Assembly (NCBI GenBank): GCA_001515185.1
Contig: LQHI01000071.1
Coordinates: 1 to 5,576 of the forward strand
Length of the DNA stretch: 5,576 bases
Source of the DNA: Hadesarchaea archaeon DG-33
GTDB lineage: Archaea > Hadarchaeota > Hadarchaeia > Hadarchaeales > Hadarchaeaceae
Direction of reading: 5' to 3'
Below the pieces are notes generated by a model. That model was not told the origin of the DNA, made no database searches, and was given only the letters and a program-made list of their open reading frames with translations. Numbering within the stretch: the stretch's first letter is position 1; the number at the start of each line of letters is the position of its first letter. Positions 3,951 through 5,576 of the stretch are shown piece by piece. Position numbers and translations under genes: made by a program.

Positions 3951-4199
3951 GGAATCGCCGAGACCGGGCCAGCAAGTGGTGAAGGTAAAGTAATTAAAGG
4001 TGGTAGTTGGCACCTGTGCGAGTGCTATACCAGACCGGCCCACAGAGAATCAAGAGAAATAACACACCGTGATCATGGACTTGGATTCCGTCTTGCCCTT
4101 GATTCAAAACAGGCGGAGAATTCACTCTCGATCAAAAAACTTAAGGGGAAATCTAAGAAGGTAAACGCTCCCCTGTATCCTTTCTCATTTAGCCGATAA
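3951..4199 (+). pseudogene. 3' remnant of a formylglycine-generating-enzyme-like (FGE-sulfatase) gene
   Basis: In the frame of ATG 3864, residues from about 3957 to 4103 read AETGPASGEGKVIKGGSW, then Cys and Arg residues, then RPAHRES and GLGFRLAL. This matches the end of FGE-sulfatase (SUMF1/EgtB-like) domains, where a TGPxSGxxRVxRGGSW strand is followed by RxAxR and the closing GFRL. Only about 50 of the ~250 residues of such a domain exist; the catalytic core is absent and no start signal belongs to it. The open frame runs on to TAG/TAA at 4197-4199 through sequence that is the antisense of ddh, so that tail is meaningless. It most likely arrived as a fragment by recombination. Confidence 0.6.
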
Positions 4200-5068
4200 G
4201 CTGCTCTGGCGCAGGCAACTAAAACGCTGGCAGTGAACTCTGAATTGTTTTCTAACTGGCATTTGTATTCAAGAATTTGTCTGTTACTATCACCCGTTAC
4301 CCCTGATGTAAAAACGAAACCACCGTGAGGAAAAGTAGAATGTTTTTTCATTTCTTTCTCAGTGATGAATATAACTTCTGTATCGTACCCCTCGAAGTAT
4401 TTAGGCATCTCAGTTATTTCCTTTCTTATTTTTTTTAAGTCCGCCCCTTCTTCTGGAACAACATAAACCACCCTTTTGTGCATTTCTGTTTTTGAAAAAT
4501 CTGGTGCATCGCCGGCTCTTATGCGTTGAATTGCCTTCTCTATGGGGATAGTGTACTGTATCGCATCCGAAACTCCCTTAACTCTTCTCGCTGCATCCGA
4601 ATGACCAAGACTGACCCCTTTGCCCCAAAAGGTGTAACGCTTACTTTCAGGCAAAAAAGCACCCCCCAAAACTCTTTCGAGAGAGAAAATACCAGGATCC
4701 CAACCAGCAGAAATTATGGACACGTTCCCGTGTTTTTTTGCAATAGAATCCATTTTCTTAAAATAACTTGGGATATCCGCATGCGTATCAAAGGAATCTA
4801 CTGTATTGTATTTCGCTGCAAATTTTGGCCCCTGAATTGGCATGTCTTTTTTGGAACCCCCACAAAGAACCGCCACATCTATTTCAAAGCTTTTAGGAAG
4901 GGATTCATCAGTGCGAAAAACGTGAACATCTTTAATTTCTTTTCTCACCCGCTCTGGTCTCCGAGTCAAAATAGCCACTAATTTCATGTCTGCGTTTTTT
5001 TCAAGGGCCTGTTTAACGCCTCGCCCAACATTGCCATAACCGATAATACCGACATTTATCTTTTTCAT
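4073..5068 (-). CDS. ddh: meso-Diaminopimelate D-dehydrogenase
   Basis: A 331-residue enzyme that reductively aminates tetrahydrodipicolinate to meso-diaminopimelate with NADPH and ammonia, a one-step route to the lysine precursor. The start ATG 5068 has GGTGA (5074-5078) five bases ahead; an in-frame ATG at 5158 would add an unrelated 30 residues. Visible motifs are the NADP-binding GYGNVGRG (10-17), LCGGS (68-72), DSFDTHADIP (91-100), SAGWDPGIFSLERVLG (120-135), FWGKGVSLGHSDAARR (147-162), PHGGF (247-251) and TGDSNRQ (258-264). These cover the substrate pocket of the family. The C-terminus is odd: after FLDFPLSFL (about 304-312) the usual end (SPKS-like) is replaced by ~19 residues that are antisense of the FGE remnant. 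DNA is much richer in AT than the neighbouring rps operon and cofH, suggesting transfer. Enzyme function is probably retained. Confidence 0.93.
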   Translation of the reverse strand: MKKINVGIIGYGNVGRGVKQALEKNADMKLVAILTRRPERVRKEIKDVHVFRTDESLPKSFEIDVAVLCGGSKKDMPIQGPKFAAKYNTVDSFDTHADIPSYFKKMDSIAKKHGNVSIISAGWDPGIFSLERVLGGAFLPESKRYTFWGKGVSLGHSDAARRVKGVSDAIQYTIPIEKAIQRIRAGDAPDFSKTEMHKRVVYVVPEEGADLKKIRKEITEMPKYFEGYDTEVIFITEKEMKKHSTFPHGGFVFTSGVTGDSNRQILEYKCQLENNSEFTASVLVACARAAYRLNEKGYRGAFTFLDFPLSFLIESEFSACFESRARRNPSP

Positions 5069-5073
5069 CTTTC

Positions 5074-5109
5074 TCACCGCCCCCTTGTTTTCAAAATTTA
5101 AAAATTTAT
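5074..5109 (-). promoter_or_regulatory. Promoter and ribosome binding site of ddh
   Basis: On the minus strand a GATAAATTTTTAAATTTTG stretch (5109-5091) can supply the TATA box, with a start expected near 5075-5080 and GGTGA (5078-5074) five bases before the ATG. The exact TATA position is uncertain within this AT-rich run. The 137 bases between cofH and ddh hold nothing else I can identify, and no clear terminator for cofH. Confidence 0.45.
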
Positions 5110-5205
5110 CCCATGACTGCAAAATAAACGCCAATTCCACACTGATAATAGCACTCACAATAACGACAATTACTCCCGCTATAACTGGGCATCTATCTCT
5201 TCACA

Positions 5206-5576
5206 TTATTCAAGCAGCTCGTATGTTGTAGTTCGTTGGCGGGGTATACGTCCTAATTCCACGATGAGTTGTTCTAGCTGCTCGGACGTCATCAGCTGTC
5301 GGTTTACTCCAGCTGCTCGGGAGATATTTTCCTCAAACAGGGTCCCACCCAGATCGTTTGCCCCCGCTGTTAACATCAGCTGGGCTCCGCGTGGGCCAAG
5401 CTTCACCCACGAGGTTTGAATGTTATTGATGAAACCAGCGAGCATCAGTCTCGAAACCGCATGGACCCGGAAGTTTTCGTGTACGCTTGGAGATGAGCTG
5501 ACGAACCCCCCGCGCCAAAGCTGTGTATTGTGGAACATGAAAGGTAAAAGAACAAATTCGGTGAAGCCTCGGGTCT
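5206..5576 (-). CDS. cofH: CofH, FO synthase subunit 2, C-terminal part (cut by window edge)
   Basis: The last 122 residues of a radical SAM enzyme that transfers the hydroxybenzyl part of tyrosine to the flavin precursor, making FO, the deazaflavin core of coenzyme F420. The frame enters at the window edge with TRGFTEFVLLPF, matching the GGFTEFVPLPF motif of the CofG/CofH family. VHAVSRLMLAGFINNIQTSW, VKLGPRGAQLMLTAGANDLG and GTLFEENISRAAGVN follow. The ANDLGGTLxEExISRAAG block separates CofH from CofG. The end GRIPRQRTTTYELLE is also typical. The radical SAM cysteines are outside the window. It transcribes in the same direction as ddh but has unrelated function and higher GC. F420 use fits an archaeal host. 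Confidence 0.92.
   Translation of the reverse strand, partial: TRGFTEFVLLPFMFHNTQLWRGGFVSSSPSVHENFRVHAVSRLMLAGFINNIQTSWVKLGPRGAQLMLTAGANDLGGTLFEENISRAAGVNRQLMTSEQLEQLIVELGRIPRQRTTTYELLE

Noticed and set aside
4526..4981. Plus-strand frame of about 150 codons
   Set aside because: It is the antisense shadow of ddh with no ribosome binding site or recognisable domain.

Overview
This is an archaeal chromosome segment. The core is the S13-S4-S11-RNA polymerase subunit D operon in archaeal order. Other archaeal marks are a CCA-encoding tRNA-Leu with a bulge-helix-bulge intron, a coenzyme F420 gene (cofH), TATA-box promoters and an archaeal tyrosine recombinase. A euryarchaeal or related lineage is likely; I cannot place it more closely from sequence alone.

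Layout. (1) Positions 1-366 are the end of an integrated element. The N-terminal part of a tyrosine recombinase runs leftward out of the window, and its reading frame passes through the 3' half of a tRNA-Ser(GGA), the presumed attachment site. (2) Positions 375-2748 hold the rps13-rps4-rps11-rpoD operon, tightly packed with two ATGA stop/start overlaps. S13 and S4 carry charged C-terminal tails, and RpoD has a zinc loop plus two complete 4Fe-4S cysteine sets. (3) Positions 2787-2893 are a tRNA-Leu(GAG) interrupted in its D arm by a 19-nt intron. The ribosomal genes that usually follow in many archaea (L18e, L13, S9, RpoN) are absent here.

(4) Positions 2913-4199 are accessory. A small winged-helix regulator faces left. 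A rightward cassette of two tiny overlapping genes and a BECR-fold (RelE/barnase-like) nuclease candidate faces right. Between the two starts lie a near-symmetrical TATA box and a tandem 10-bp repeat that may be the operator. The cassette ends in gene debris: a frameshifted, truncated DUF2283-like start and the 3' end of a formylglycine-generating-enzyme-like gene. (5) Positions 4073-5068 (minus) encode a meso-diaminopimelate dehydrogenase in clearly AT-richer DNA, with an abnormal C-terminus overlapping the debris. (6) Positions 5206-5576 (minus) are the C-terminal third of CofH.

The ribosomal/polymerase genes and cofH look like host backbone. The tRNA-linked integrase, regulator/nuclease cassette, gene remnants and AT-rich ddh look like accessory DNA gathered around two tRNA genes. 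The strongest unusual signals are the D-arm tRNA intron, the possible toxin-antitoxin-like cassette with its operator, and an A AAA AAG slippery site that joins two frames of the DUF2283-like start.
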